NCBI GenBank assembly: GCA_016196065.1
Contig: JACPYL010000012.1
Location: forward strand, 682,001 to 746,000
Reading direction: 5' to 3'
Source of the DNA: Acidobacteriota bacterium
Lineage (GTDB): Bacteria; Acidobacteriota; Terriglobia; Terriglobales; Acidobacteriaceae
Length of the DNA: 64,000 nucleotides
A program made the position numbers and the translations under genes. Every line of letters begins with the position of its first letter. The stretch's first letter is position 1. Below are positions 18,220-26,985 of the stretch, in pieces. Below the pieces are notes generated by a model. The model was not told where the DNA came from. It searched no databases and worked only from the letters and a program-made list of their open reading frames with translations.

Positions 18220-19167
18220 TTAGTCGCCGGCAGCTTCTACAGGAGGAAGTTCGTCCGCGACGGTGCGAGTCTTGATTTTTGCGCTCGTAACAAGCACAAC
18301 GGAGGTCACGACGATTGCGGTTCCGAGCAGAATGAAATGATCGATGCGCTCGTGTAACACGAGCCATCCCAGAAAAACCGCAACCACGGGATTCACGTAA
18401 GCATAGGTCGCTACTTTGGACGTCGGGACGTGCTGCAGCAGCCAGATGTAGGATGTGTAGCCGATCCAGGAACCGCACACCACCAGATAGAGCATTGCAC
18501 CGATGCCGCGTGCGTTCCAGGTCGCGTCAGAAGTTCTTTCAAACAACATCGCAAAAATGAAGTTACCGATACCTGCGAACGTCACCTGCCAGGCTGTCGC
18601 GCTGAAAGGATCAGCGCTCTGCCATTTTTTCGAGAGCACGGAGCCCAACGCCCAACTGAACGACCCAGCAAGCAGGGCGAACGACCACCATAGTTCGCGG
18701 CGTCCGATGGAAGCGGGAGTGCGTAGTTCAGGCCAAATCAGCACCACAATCCCCGCAATCCCCAACACCAATCCAGCTTTGCCGCGCGGCGAGATGTGGT
18801 GATCCCCAAGCAGCAGGCTGTCGAGCACCATAAACCAGAGCGGGGTCACCGCAATCAGGAGAGCCGAAAGGCCGGTCGGAACCACACGCTCCGCATAGGA
18901 AAGCGTGAGATTGCCGCCCATCAAGAGCAATAGGCCGACCACGGCCATGTGAAATAGTTGGCTCGGAGAATGGAGGACGCGGCGTCCGGTGAGCGCGCAC
19001 CATGCGAGCATCACGACGCCGGCAATCGTAAACCGCGTCGCGCACATCAGGGCAGGTGGAATATGTTCCACCGCAATGCCGATGCCGAGATAGGTCGATC
19101 CCCAGAAGACATAGACCAAGCCGAAGGCAAGGACAATCATCCAGCGACTTGGTTGCGTTGAGGTCAT
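18220..19167 (-). CDS. EamA-family drug/metabolite transporter
   Basis: The 315-residue protein has about ten hydrophobic helices in two EamA repeats. The first starts ILAFGLVYVFWGSTYLGIGIA, a characteristic first helix, and the second half has GSVLSKKW and IGYTSYIWLLQHVPTSKVATYAYVNPVVA. Such proteins export metabolites or take up small solutes; the substrate is unknown. It is a single gene with a repeat hairpin upstream. Confidence 0.9.
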   Translation of the reverse strand: MTSTQPSRWMIVLAFGLVYVFWGSTYLGIGIAVEHIPPALMCATRFTIAGVVMLAWCALTGRRVLHSPSQLFHMAVVGLLLLMGGNLTLSYAERVVPTGLSALLIAVTPLWFMVLDSLLLGDHHISPRGKAGLVLGIAGIVVLIWPELRTPASIGRRELWWSFALLAGSFSWALGSVLSKKWQSADPFSATAWQVTFAGIGNFIFAMLFERTSDATWNARGIGAMLYLVVCGSWIGYTSYIWLLQHVPTSKVATYAYVNPVVAVFLGWLVLHERIDHFILLGTAIVVTSVVLVTSAKIKTRTVADELPPVEAAGD

Positions 19168-19231
19168 GGGAACAGGGGAGAATCAGGATAGCAGAGCGCC
19201 GTGATTTTTCAGCGCCACCAGGAATCAGTCG

Positions 19232-19254
19232 TAGAGACGCGGCTTGCCGCATCC
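19232..19254. repeat. Diverged copy of the GTAGAGACGCGGC hairpin family
   Basis: The sequence GTAGAGACGCGGC-TT-GCCGC matches the left part and loop of the terminator hairpin at 7754-7777, but its right arm has decayed. It lies between the EamA and M20 genes. Confidence 0.5.
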
Positions 19255-19286
19255 CTACTCACCGGTTCGTCGATTCATTGCGAAGA

Positions 19287-20579
19287 TTAGTGAAGCAGAT
19301 TACGCAACGCTGCCACTTCTGCCTTGATACCGGCTCGTATCGCCGGCTCGGCGTCCGGCGCAAAAAACGGAGAGTGGTTGGAGGGCAATCCTCCTTCGAC
19401 GCCCTTGGTCTCGGCGTATTTCTGCGGATCCGCGCCGCCCAGGCTGAAGTAGAGAGAGGGCACGCCCGCCAGAACGAATACGGAGTAGTCCTCGGAGGGC
19501 ATGATTGGCTCGGTGGTGATCACATTCTCTTTGCCAAGCGCAGCTTCGAGGGGCGCGCGCAAGCGCTCGGCAAGCGCGGGATCGTTGTACACCGCGTCAG
19601 TGCCTTCGATCATCTCCACCAGCGGCTCCTTTTGCGCTCCGCCAGCGGCCGCTTCGGCCTTGGTGATTCGTTCGATGGCCGCGAGTATCTGCTTCCGCAC
19701 GTCCGCGTTGCGAGTGCGAACGGTGATGCCGAATTCAGCCTGATCGGGGATGATGTTGTTCTTGGTGCCTGCGCGGATATACCCGACTGAGACTACAGCC
19801 GTAGCGCCCGGCTTTACTTCGCGGGAAACGATCGTCTGCAACGCGAGAATCGTGCGCGCCGCGATCACGATGGGGTCAATCGTCGTATGTGGCATCGACC
19901 CGTGCCCGCCTTTGCCGTAGATCGTGATGCGGACGGAATTGGAACTGGTGTTGTAGACGCCGGGCGTGATCCCGATTTGCCCGGCAGGAAGATTGTTGCC
20001 GACGTGGAGAGCGATACCGACGGACGGCTTGGGGAAGCGCGTGAACAAGCCATCTTTGATCATGTTGGCAGCGCCGCCAACCGTTTCCTCAGCGGGCTGG
20101 CCAATCAGCATGAGCGTGCCGTGCCAACTTTCCTGGCTGTGCGCCATGATGGCGGCCGTTCCAACGAAGGACGCCATGTGCAAATCGTGGCCGCAGGCAT
20201 GCATGACGGGGACGTCGCGTCCGCCGTCGTCCTTGGCATGTACCTTACTCGCGAAGGGAAGCCCGGTTTTCTCTTCAACCGGAAGAGCGTCAAGTTCCGT
20301 GCGAAGCATGATCACAGGCCCGGCCCCGTTCTTCAGGATCGCGACCACTCCAGTGCCGCCGACGTGCTCGGTAACGTCGTAGCCAAGAGTCCGCAAGCGT
20401 TCGGCAACCTTGGATGCGGTCTGCGTCTCATGAGTCGAGAGTTCGGGATTCTGATGAAGGTCGACGTAAAGGTCATGAGCCGCGGGATAAACGGCGTCGA
20501 CTTCTTTGGGAGTCGCTACATTTTGCGCTGCGACCGGTACTGCCAGAGAGAGGAGGAGAAAGAGCTTCGCTGTTTGCAT
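19287..20579 (-). CDS. Exported M20-family amidohydrolase
   Basis: From the ATG at 20579 the protein has 430 residues with a signal peptide (MQTAKLFLLLSLAVPVAAQN). Metal-binding motifs of the M20D amidohydrolases are present: MHACGHDLH, the GQPAEE catalytic pair and a later conserved His in LPSNHSPFF. The dimerisation insert KGGHGSMPH is also there. Related enzymes hydrolyse N-acyl amino acids, hippurate or indole-acetic acid conjugates; which one cannot be told. The protein is periplasmic. Confidence 0.92.
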   Translation of the reverse strand: MQTAKLFLLLSLAVPVAAQNVATPKEVDAVYPAAHDLYVDLHQNPELSTHETQTASKVAERLRTLGYDVTEHVGGTGVVAILKNGAGPVIMLRTELDALPVEEKTGLPFASKVHAKDDGGRDVPVMHACGHDLHMASFVGTAAIMAHSQESWHGTLMLIGQPAEETVGGAANMIKDGLFTRFPKPSVGIALHVGNNLPAGQIGITPGVYNTSSNSVRITIYGKGGHGSMPHTTIDPIVIAARTILALQTIVSREVKPGATAVVSVGYIRAGTKNNIIPDQAEFGITVRTRNADVRKQILAAIERITKAEAAAGGAQKEPLVEMIEGTDAVYNDPALAERLRAPLEAALGKENVITTEPIMPSEDYSVFVLAGVPSLYFSLGGADPQKYAETKGVEGGLPSNHSPFFAPDAEPAIRAGIKAEVAALRNLLH

Positions 20580-20660
20580 AGTCACCGGGATGATATCCGG
20601 CTGATGCCGATCATGCAAAGTGTTTGCGGCCCTCGATTTGAGAAAGAGCGCGATCCGATC

Positions 20661-20687
20661 AAAAAGCCGCCCAGAGATCGGGCGGCT
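20661..20687 (-). terminator. Intrinsic terminator of the outer-membrane protein gene
   Basis: Read on the minus strand, AGCCGCCC-GATCTCT-GGGCGGCT is a perfect 8-bp stem followed by TTTT. It begins about 30 bases after the stop of the gene at 20718-21230. Confidence 0.85.
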
Positions 20688-20717
20688 TCGCTTTCAACTA
20701 CCGTGAGTGTTCCGGGA

Positions 20718-21230
20718 TCAGAAGCGGATCAGAATGCCGGACGAGACGCGCACGTTCTTCTTGGACCACGAACCTTCCGCGTGCAGCCCTTCCCAATCCA
20801 CTTGGGCCAGACGATAGCCCCAGCGGTCGTTGATCTTCGCATCGATGCCGCCGCCGGCGAATATTGCGAATCCGGAGGTGGCAGCACTGAGGCCGAATCC
20901 GCTACCGGAGACATGGAACCCGCCTACCAAAACATGCGCAAACGGAGTGATGCGCTCGTTCTGGCGCGCGGTGAATACCGGGCCGAACGTAAAGGTGTAG
21001 TTCTTGACGTTGACACCGCTGATTGTTTTATAAGCGCCGCTGAAATCGCCAGCTACACCGAACCACTTATTGACATTGCCAGTGAGCGACGCGTTCCAGC
21101 CGTTCAAGTTTTCTCCCTCAGCGTGGGTGAACTGATAGCCGCCGAAAATTTCAGCCTTCGGATAATCCTGCGCCATTACCGGCGTCACCACGACCGCCAG
21201 ACACAGAATGGTAAGGCATAAGAAACGCAT
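20718..21230 (-). CDS. Outer-membrane beta-barrel protein
   Basis: From the ATG at 21230 (AAGGAGG upstream) the protein has 170 residues. A signal peptide, MRFLCLTILCLAVVVTPVMA, is followed by alternating amphipathic strands (AEIFGGYQFTHA, GDFSGAYKTI, YTFTFGPVFTA, AIFAGGGIDAKI, WGYRLAQVDW) and a terminal aromatic residue, VSSGILIRF, expected of an 8-stranded OmpA/OmpW-like barrel. Function unknown. It has its own terminator. Confidence 0.85.
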   Translation of the reverse strand: MRFLCLTILCLAVVVTPVMAQDYPKAEIFGGYQFTHAEGENLNGWNASLTGNVNKWFGVAGDFSGAYKTISGVNVKNYTFTFGPVFTARQNERITPFAHVLVGGFHVSGSGFGLSAATSGFAIFAGGGIDAKINDRWGYRLAQVDWEGLHAEGSWSKKNVRVSSGILIRF

Positions 21231-21523
21231 GACGATCCTCCTTAACTGTATTTGTGCATAGGTTGATTGTCGGAAACAAATGCCAGCTCGGGGTGTGCGT
21301 CGCCCCGGGCGGAAACTACACTTCGGGGGAAGGTGAGATGCACCAATTTCATGCGAACAGGAATCGGCTGCTATTTCAGTGAAGTACGTCACCGAGTCGT
21401 GTGCGGTTTCGAGAAGGACTCTGAAGCAGACGGTGCGTCCGCGCAAATCATGGTGCGAGTTCAGGTTCGCTCTAGTTGTGGGACGTCACTTCGACCAGGA
21501 AAAGCATTGCTGGTGCGAAGACC

Positions 21524-22960
21524 TCACGAACCGGTGGGCCGAATGGCGTCGGCTGAGCCCAAGCCGAACACACTGGACAATTGGTCGGCGGCTTGCGTGC
21601 CCGAGCGCACGCAATCGGGTACGCCGATCCCGCTGAATGCGTTGCCGGCTAGGACGAGTCCGGGGACGTTTTCGCAATGGGCCTGAATTCGCTGAATGCG
21701 TTCCAGATGTCCCACTTCATACTGCGCCATGGCACTGCGCCACTTGTAGACGCGCGCGAAGAGAGGTTCGGCGCTGATCCCGACGATTTCCTGTAATTCC
21801 TTGCGAACGATCCGAAGGATCTCGTCATCTTTGCTGTCGAGGACTTTTTCGTCACGAGCTCCGCCCAGAAAGCAGCGGACAATGGCGCGATTTTCGGGTG
21901 CGCGGTGAGGGAATTTGTTGTGGACGAACGTTGCCGCGAGCATGCGCCGGCCTTCACTGCGCGGAACCAGAAAACCGAATCCGGGTGGCAGTGCCGCTCG
22001 AACTTTCTCGTCGTATCCGAGTGTGACCGTCACGGACGAACTGTAGCGGATTCCGGCCAGTTCGGACGCCAGTTTTTCCTGAGTAAAGCGCAGCAAGTTC
22101 GCGGCCGCGGGCGCCGGAGTGGCGACGATGACGGCATCGAAGTGATCGCTATGGTAGCCGGCGGAGACGGTGAAGCCGCTATTTTCGGCCATCACACTTT
22201 CAACTTTCGTACAGAGACGCAGTGCGCCCGGATCAAGGCGGGCGACAAGAGCGTCCACCATTTGCTGCATCCCAAGCTTTAGCGAAGTGAAAAGTGGAGG
22301 AGCCGGACGGGAGGGACCGCTGGCCATTTTTTTTCGCGCGGCGAGCATGGCCCGTCCCAGGCTGCCATGTTTTGCTTCCATGTCAGCGAAGCGCGCGAGT
22401 ACGGCTCGAACACTTAATTGTGATGCTTCGCCACCGTACACGCCCGAAAGCAGCGGGTCGGCAAGGCGATCGACCATTTCAGGGCCATAGTGGCGCGCTA
22501 CCAATTCGGCTACGGTTTCGTCTTCGGATGCAGTACGCGGCGGATGAAACCACTCTGCCGCCATGCGGATCTTAGTGCGCAGCGAAAATAGCGGAGACAG
22601 CACGGTCGGCATGATCTTCGTCGGGACCATGAACATCAAGCCGTCGGGCATCACGACTAATTTGTTTTTTACAATGATGTACGTCTTGCGCTCGGAATCG
22701 TTGGAGCCGATAAGTTGATCGCCGAGATCGAGTTTCTTGCAGAGTTCAATCGCCCAGGGCTTTTCGGTGAGAAACGAATCCGCTCCCGCTTCCACCAAGC
22801 AATCCTGGACGCGGTCGGTGACAAGCACGCCGCCCAGCCGCCGGCCGGCCTCGAAGAGAACGTATTCCACCGACACTCCCCGCATGCGCCTCTCCTCAAG
22901 CGCGTACGCGGCCGCTAGCCCGGAGATTCCGCCGCCGATGATGGCAATACGTTTGGGCAT
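21524..22960 (-). CDS. hemY: Protoporphyrinogen/coproporphyrinogen III oxidase (HemY/HemG type)
   Basis: The 478-residue flavoprotein begins RIAIIGGGISGLAAAYAL, an FAD-binding Rossmann motif. The C-terminal FAD motif is GLVLAGNAFSGIGVPDCVRSG, characteristic of oxygen-dependent protoporphyrinogen IX oxidases. It removes six electrons in late haem synthesis; in monoderms and some others the same family acts on coproporphyrinogen III, and the two cannot be told apart here. It is the last of three co-directional haem genes (hemE-hemH-hemY), 90 bases after hemH. Confidence 0.93.
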   Translation of the reverse strand: MPKRIAIIGGGISGLAAAYALEERRMRGVSVEYVLFEAGRRLGGVLVTDRVQDCLVEAGADSFLTEKPWAIELCKKLDLGDQLIGSNDSERKTYIIVKNKLVVMPDGLMFMVPTKIMPTVLSPLFSLRTKIRMAAEWFHPPRTASEDETVAELVARHYGPEMVDRLADPLLSGVYGGEASQLSVRAVLARFADMEAKHGSLGRAMLAARKKMASGPSRPAPPLFTSLKLGMQQMVDALVARLDPGALRLCTKVESVMAENSGFTVSAGYHSDHFDAVIVATPAPAAANLLRFTQEKLASELAGIRYSSSVTVTLGYDEKVRAALPPGFGFLVPRSEGRRMLAATFVHNKFPHRAPENRAIVRCFLGGARDEKVLDSKDDEILRIVRKELQEIVGISAEPLFARVYKWRSAMAQYEVGHLERIQRIQAHCENVPGLVLAGNAFSGIGVPDCVRSGTQAADQLSSVFGLGSADAIRPTGS

Positions 22961-23050
22961 TTGACAGTCCGTACTTGGCAGTTAGCACCTAGCTTCGTGC
23001 CGCGTGGGTGAAGCGCTTCGAGCTACGAGCCACGAGCCAAAAGCTGCGAG

Positions 23051-24037
23051 CTAAAGGCTAACAGCCGTTCTTCTGCTTCTTACCAACTCGGCCAGGGCTG
23101 CGGTCAGGGTTGGCGATCCATTCAGCGATTCGGCGCGCCAAAGGCGCATGCCTTCTTTCTCCGCAAAAGCTTTGAAGAAGATGTCGATATCGTAGAGTAC
23201 TTCGACGTGATCGCAAAGAAAACCGATGGGATGAACGAAAACGCCGCGATGACCTTTCGCCTTCAGACCAAGAATCGTTTCTTCGACCGTCGGGCCAATC
23301 CAGGCGCCGCCCGACATGCCTTGACTCTGAAAAGCAAAAGTCCAGTCACCGGCAGACAAGCCCGCTTCTTTCGCGACGAACGCGGCCGTCTCTTTCGACT
23401 GCGCCTCATAGAGATCGCCATCGGTAATCGTGCGCTGGGGCACGCTGTGCGCGGTGAAGATGATCGGCAGCCTGCCGCCGTACTCGGCACTTGCTTTCTC
23501 GTGACCGGTCCGCAGTTTTTCCGCGAACGCCTTTGCGAGCAGAGGTTGATCGTGCCACTCTTCGACAAAATCCAATGTGAAGGGCAGTTTACGTTCGCCC
23601 AGCACGGCGCTGCGATAGAGTCCCACGCTGGTGCGCGAATTCTGCGGCGCGAGACAGACCGCGATGACGCGCTCGAAACCCTCATCCGCAATGGCTTTCA
23701 CTGTGTCGGCAATGAAGGGCTGCCAATTTCTCATGCCTGCAAACACGGGCATCTGCAGAGCGTGCGATAGTTGATCCGCCTGCAGTAGAGTCCAGCAGGC
23801 GAGCGGTGAAAATCCGATCAAGGAATAACGGTGGCGAATTTCTTCGATCACCTGAGCCGGCAGAGGGCGTCCGCCGGTGACGTAGCGTAAGTATTCAGGG
23901 ATCTGGCCGGGATTTTCGGGAGTACCGTGCGCCAGCAACAGGACAGCAGTCCTCGACGCTGGGCCTGGGAATGAACTGACGCGATTTGCGCAGTAGCATC
24001 GGTCGCCGCGACCGAGTGCGCAGTCGGCGTGTTTCAT
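23051..24037 (-). CDS. hemH: Ferrochelatase
   Basis: The 328-residue protein inserts iron into the porphyrin ring. The family start TAVLLLAHGTPENP lies at about residue 31 after a cysteine-rich leader (CALGRGDRCYC). The conserved histidine motif FTAHSVP and the later FQSQGMSGGAWIGP and GVFVHPIGFLCDHVE are present, with the His and Glu metal-channel residues. Its ATG overlaps the hemE stop by four bases (ATGA), which indicates translational coupling. A start nearer residue 28 is possible but would break the overlap. Confidence 0.93.
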   Translation of the reverse strand: MKHADCALGRGDRCYCANRVSSFPGPASRTAVLLLAHGTPENPGQIPEYLRYVTGGRPLPAQVIEEIRHRYSLIGFSPLACWTLLQADQLSHALQMPVFAGMRNWQPFIADTVKAIADEGFERVIAVCLAPQNSRTSVGLYRSAVLGERKLPFTLDFVEEWHDQPLLAKAFAEKLRTGHEKASAEYGGRLPIIFTAHSVPQRTITDGDLYEAQSKETAAFVAKEAGLSAGDWTFAFQSQGMSGGAWIGPTVEETILGLKAKGHRGVFVHPIGFLCDHVEVLYDIDIFFKAFAEKEGMRLWRAESLNGSPTLTAALAELVRSRRTAVSL

Positions 24038-25077
24038 TTCTTGAACTCCGCAGAATGATCACGTACGAAATCGCACAGCGACTTCACATTCTCGACCGGA
24101 GTTTCCGGCAGAATTCCGTGACCCAGGTTGAAGATATGTCCGGGCCGTCCGGCGGCCGCGTGGAGAATTTCCTCTGCGCGCGATTTGAGGAATTTCCAAT
24201 CCGCAAACAAAAGGACAGGATCGAGATTGCCCTGCACTGCGCCGCGATAGCCCAGGCTCTGCCATCCCGCGTCGATCGGAGTACGCCAATCCACGCCGAT
24301 CACCTCCGCGCCGCTCTCTTTCATCGACGGGAGAAGAGTCGCGCTATCCGTGCCGAAGTAAATGATAGGCACGCCAGTCTTTTGGAGCCGCTTCACCAGG
24401 TCGGTGACGTGCGGTAGAGCGTAGCGGCGATAATCTTCGACGCTCAAGCATCCAACCCAGCTGTCGAATATCTGAATCGTGTCCGCACCCGCGCGTACTT
24501 GCTCCGCGGAATACTCAGCGGTTACCGAAACCAGTTTGCCCATCAGTTCAGACCACGCGTCCGGCGCGGAATACATCAACTTTTTGGTGAACACGTAGTT
24601 CCGCGAGCCGCCCCCTTCGATCATGTAGCTGGCGAGCGTAAAAGGTGCTCCGCAAAATCCGATGACGGGCAGATTGTTGCCAAAGTGTTTGCAGACTAAT
24701 TTGACGGCTTCCGAAACGTATCCGAGATCGGAGGCCTGATCAGTGCGCAGAGCGGCAATATCCTGCGGCGTGCGAATCGGCTTTTCGATCTTCGGTCCTT
24801 CGCCGGCAGAGAAGTGAAACGGCAGGCCCATGACCTCGAGTGGCAGGAGCAGGTCCGCAAAAATAATCGCTGCGTCGACTTGCAGGATCTCTGCGGCTTC
24901 GATGGTCACCTGGGCAGCGATCTCTGGTTTCTTGCAGATCTCAATCAGGGAGTAGTTCTTGCGGATCGCCCGGTACTCGGGCATGTAACGCCCCGCCTGG
25001 CGCATGAACCAGACCGGCGTGCGCTCGGTGGTTTGCGCTTTCGCAGTTCGTACAAAGAGGGAATTGGGGGCCGACAT
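24034..25077 (-). CDS. hemE: Uroporphyrinogen decarboxylase
   Basis: From the ATG at 25077 the protein has 347 residues; a start at 25095 adds six residues and has a poorer ribosome site (GGAAGG lies just ahead of 25077). Signatures are PVWFMRQAGRYMPEYR near the N-terminus, GFCGAPFTLASYMIEGGGS and the later GVDWRTPID. It decarboxylates the four acetate side chains of uroporphyrinogen III to give coproporphyrinogen III, the step before the two genes that follow. First gene of the haem operon. Confidence 0.96.
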   Translation of the reverse strand: MSAPNSLFVRTAKAQTTERTPVWFMRQAGRYMPEYRAIRKNYSLIEICKKPEIAAQVTIEAAEILQVDAAIIFADLLLPLEVMGLPFHFSAGEGPKIEKPIRTPQDIAALRTDQASDLGYVSEAVKLVCKHFGNNLPVIGFCGAPFTLASYMIEGGGSRNYVFTKKLMYSAPDAWSELMGKLVSVTAEYSAEQVRAGADTIQIFDSWVGCLSVEDYRRYALPHVTDLVKRLQKTGVPIIYFGTDSATLLPSMKESGAEVIGVDWRTPIDAGWQSLGYRGAVQGNLDPVLLFADWKFLKSRAEEILHAAAGRPGHIFNLGHGILPETPVENVKSLCDFVRDHSAEFKK

Positions 25078-25187
25078 GACCTTCCAATGTAGCATTTTCA
25101 GGGCATGGACAGCTTGCTTTCGCGGTAGCCGGCATTGCGTCTTCGCCCTGCGCTCAGCGACAATGGCTGGCAGGATAAGGAAGACTC

Positions 25188-25628
25188 ATGACATCCAGCG
25201 AACGCGGGAAGACCCTAGCGTTGTTTCTGGTTTTGTTAGCGATATCCGCCACACTGCTCCAGGCGCGCCAGGGGCAGGTGAAACCGGCCTCGTCCTCGGC
25301 CCACAATCCGTTTGAAGGCGCGGAAATTTTTCGTCAGTACTGCGCTTCTTGTCACGGAGCGGACGCGCGCGGCCACGGGCCAGCGGCGGTGGCTTTGAAG
25401 CATGGAGCGCCCGATCTGACGCGTATTTCACAACGCAACAAAGGCGCATTCCCCGCGGAACGTGTGAAGAAATTGATCGAAGGGAAAGATGCCGGGCCAG
25501 TTGCGCATGGTGATCGTGAAATGCCGATCTGGGGTCCGATCTTTCACGAAGTGGAATCAGATCAGGATTTGGGCGAGGTACGCTTGGAAGCAATCACGAA
25601 ATATGTGGAGTCATTGCAGCAGAAGTAG
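25188..25628 (+). CDS. Exported class I cytochrome c
   Basis: The 146-residue protein has an N-terminal signal helix (TLALFLVLLAISATLLQA). One haem-binding motif, CASCH, lies at about residue 52, with a distal methionine ligand candidate in DREMPIWGP. It is periplasmic or membrane-tethered. It lies 69 bases upstream of pcaH and co-directional, but no role in protocatechuate cleavage is known for such proteins; the haem operon starts divergently 110 bases upstream. It may simply be an independent gene. Confidence 0.92.
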   Translation: MTSSERGKTLALFLVLLAISATLLQARQGQVKPASSSAHNPFEGAEIFRQYCASCHGADARGHGPAAVALKHGAPDLTRISQRNKGAFPAERVKKLIEGKDAGPVAHGDREMPIWGPIFHEVESDQDLGEVRLEAITKYVESLQQK

Positions 25629-25697
25629 GCACAAGCGACTGCTTGACACTCCGCGGCTGCTTGCATACATTCGCTTTGCTTCCTCACGTCCATCGTC

Positions 25698-26402
25698 ATG
25701 AAATTTGTCGCCGGTTACCGGCCGCCTGATCCTGGAACCCAGCCCGATCATCTCCATCCGGCATACGTGTCGTCGATCAAGCGGTCGCCAACGCAGCCGC
25801 AGGTCAAGATTCCTTACACGCTCTCAGAGATCACGGGGCCGTCATTTGATGCGGGATTAGTTTCGCCGGCAGCCCACGATCTGACCCGCCAACATCATGG
25901 AGAACCACTCGGGGAAAGGATCGTTATCAGTGGGCGAGTGTTGGATGAGGACGGCCGTTCGCAGTCGAACACGCTGGTAGAAATCTGGCAGGCGAACTCC
26001 GCCGGACGCTATCTGCATGAAGCGGATCAGCATGACGCTCCGCTTGATCCAAACTTCACCGGATGTGGGCAAGTCGTTACCGATTCCGAAGGCCGGTACC
26101 GCTTCGTCACGATTCGTCCGGGAGAGTATCCGTGGCGCAACCATCACAATGCGTGGCGTCCAGCCCATATACATTTTTCGCTCTTTGGCCCGGCGTTCGC
26201 CACGCGGCTGGTTACGCAAATGTTTTTTCCGGGAGATCCCCTGCTGCCGTTTGATCCCATTTTCAATTGCACTGCCGATGAAGCTGCACGCAACCGCCTG
26301 ATCTCGACCTTTGACTGGGAGACGACCATGCCACTGCAAGCGCTCGGATACCGGTTCGATATTGTGTTGCGGGGACGCGATGCCACCCCGATGGAGAAAT
26401 AA
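25698..26402 (+). CDS. pcaH: Protocatechuate 3,4-dioxygenase beta subunit
   Basis: The 234-residue subunit carries all four ligands of the non-haem Fe(III) site: Tyr105 (AGRYLH), Tyr144 (PGEYPW), His157 and His159 (RPAHIHF). The N-terminal extension (PPDPGTQPDHLHPAYVSSIKRSP) is the beta-type leader. With PcaG it opens protocatechuate between its hydroxyls to 3-carboxy-cis,cis-muconate. It starts a tight run of six genes, pcaHGBDC-pobA. Length is normal. Confidence 0.96.
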   Translation: MKFVAGYRPPDPGTQPDHLHPAYVSSIKRSPTQPQVKIPYTLSEITGPSFDAGLVSPAAHDLTRQHHGEPLGERIVISGRVLDEDGRSQSNTLVEIWQANSAGRYLHEADQHDAPLDPNFTGCGQVVTDSEGRYRFVTIRPGEYPWRNHHNAWRPAHIHFSLFGPAFATRLVTQMFFPGDPLLPFDPIFNCTADEAARNRLISTFDWETTMPLQALGYRFDIVLRGRDATPMEK

Positions 26403-26975
26403 TTGCGTCTTCAAACGACAACATCGCAGACAGTCGGCCCCTATTTCAAGATCGGCATGCAATGGCTCGACCAGAACAATCTGGCTGCCGCTGCTGTTCC
26501 CGGCGAGCGTGTGACCGTTCAAGGCCGAGTGCTGGACGGAGATGGCCTTCCCGTTCCCGATGCTGTGTTGGAGATCTGGCAGGCGAACAGTCATGGTAAA
26601 TACGCGCATCGCGAAGACGCACAGGACAAGCCCTTGGAAAACGGCTTCACGGGCTTTGGGCGCGTGCCAACGGATCAAGACGGCGTATTTCGGTTCGCTA
26701 CCATCAAGCCCGGCTCCGTGCCCGGACCGAATGGGGTGGAACAGGCTCCGCATCTGGTGATCTCGATCTTTATGCGTGGACTGCTGAAGCGACTAGTGAC
26801 ACGGATGTACTTTCCCGATGCGCGAACTGCGGTGGATCCGATCTTGCATCTGGTGGATCCCACGCGCCGCATGACACTGGTCGCGCATGCCACAGCTGGC
26901 GGCGCTGGCGTTCTCGAATGGAATGTCGTTTTGCAAGGAGCCCACGAAACGGTATTCTTCGACGTGGGATTGTGA
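26403..26975 (+). CDS. pcaG: Protocatechuate 3,4-dioxygenase alpha subunit
   Basis: The 190-residue protein begins with TTG directly after the pcaH stop; GGAG inside the end of pcaH serves as ribosome site. It shares the dioxygenase fold (TSQTVGPYF, VLEIWQANSHGKYAH, GFGRVPTDQDGVFRFATIKPG). As expected of the alpha subunit it lacks the iron ligands of PcaH: the H-x-H position reads HLVIS. It forms the active alpha-beta heteromer. Translational coupling to pcaH is likely. Confidence 0.94.
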   Translation: MRLQTTTSQTVGPYFKIGMQWLDQNNLAAAAVPGERVTVQGRVLDGDGLPVPDAVLEIWQANSHGKYAHREDAQDKPLENGFTGFGRVPTDQDGVFRFATIKPGSVPGPNGVEQAPHLVISIFMRGLLKRLVTRMYFPDARTAVDPILHLVDPTRRMTLVAHATAGGAGVLEWNVVLQGAHETVFFDVGL

Positions 26976-26985
26976 TCTCGCCCCG

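Noticed and set aside
19887-21221. 444-codon plus-strand frame across two genes
   Set aside because: It runs antisense through the M20 amidohydrolase and the outer-membrane barrel, both with convincing motifs and a terminator between them.
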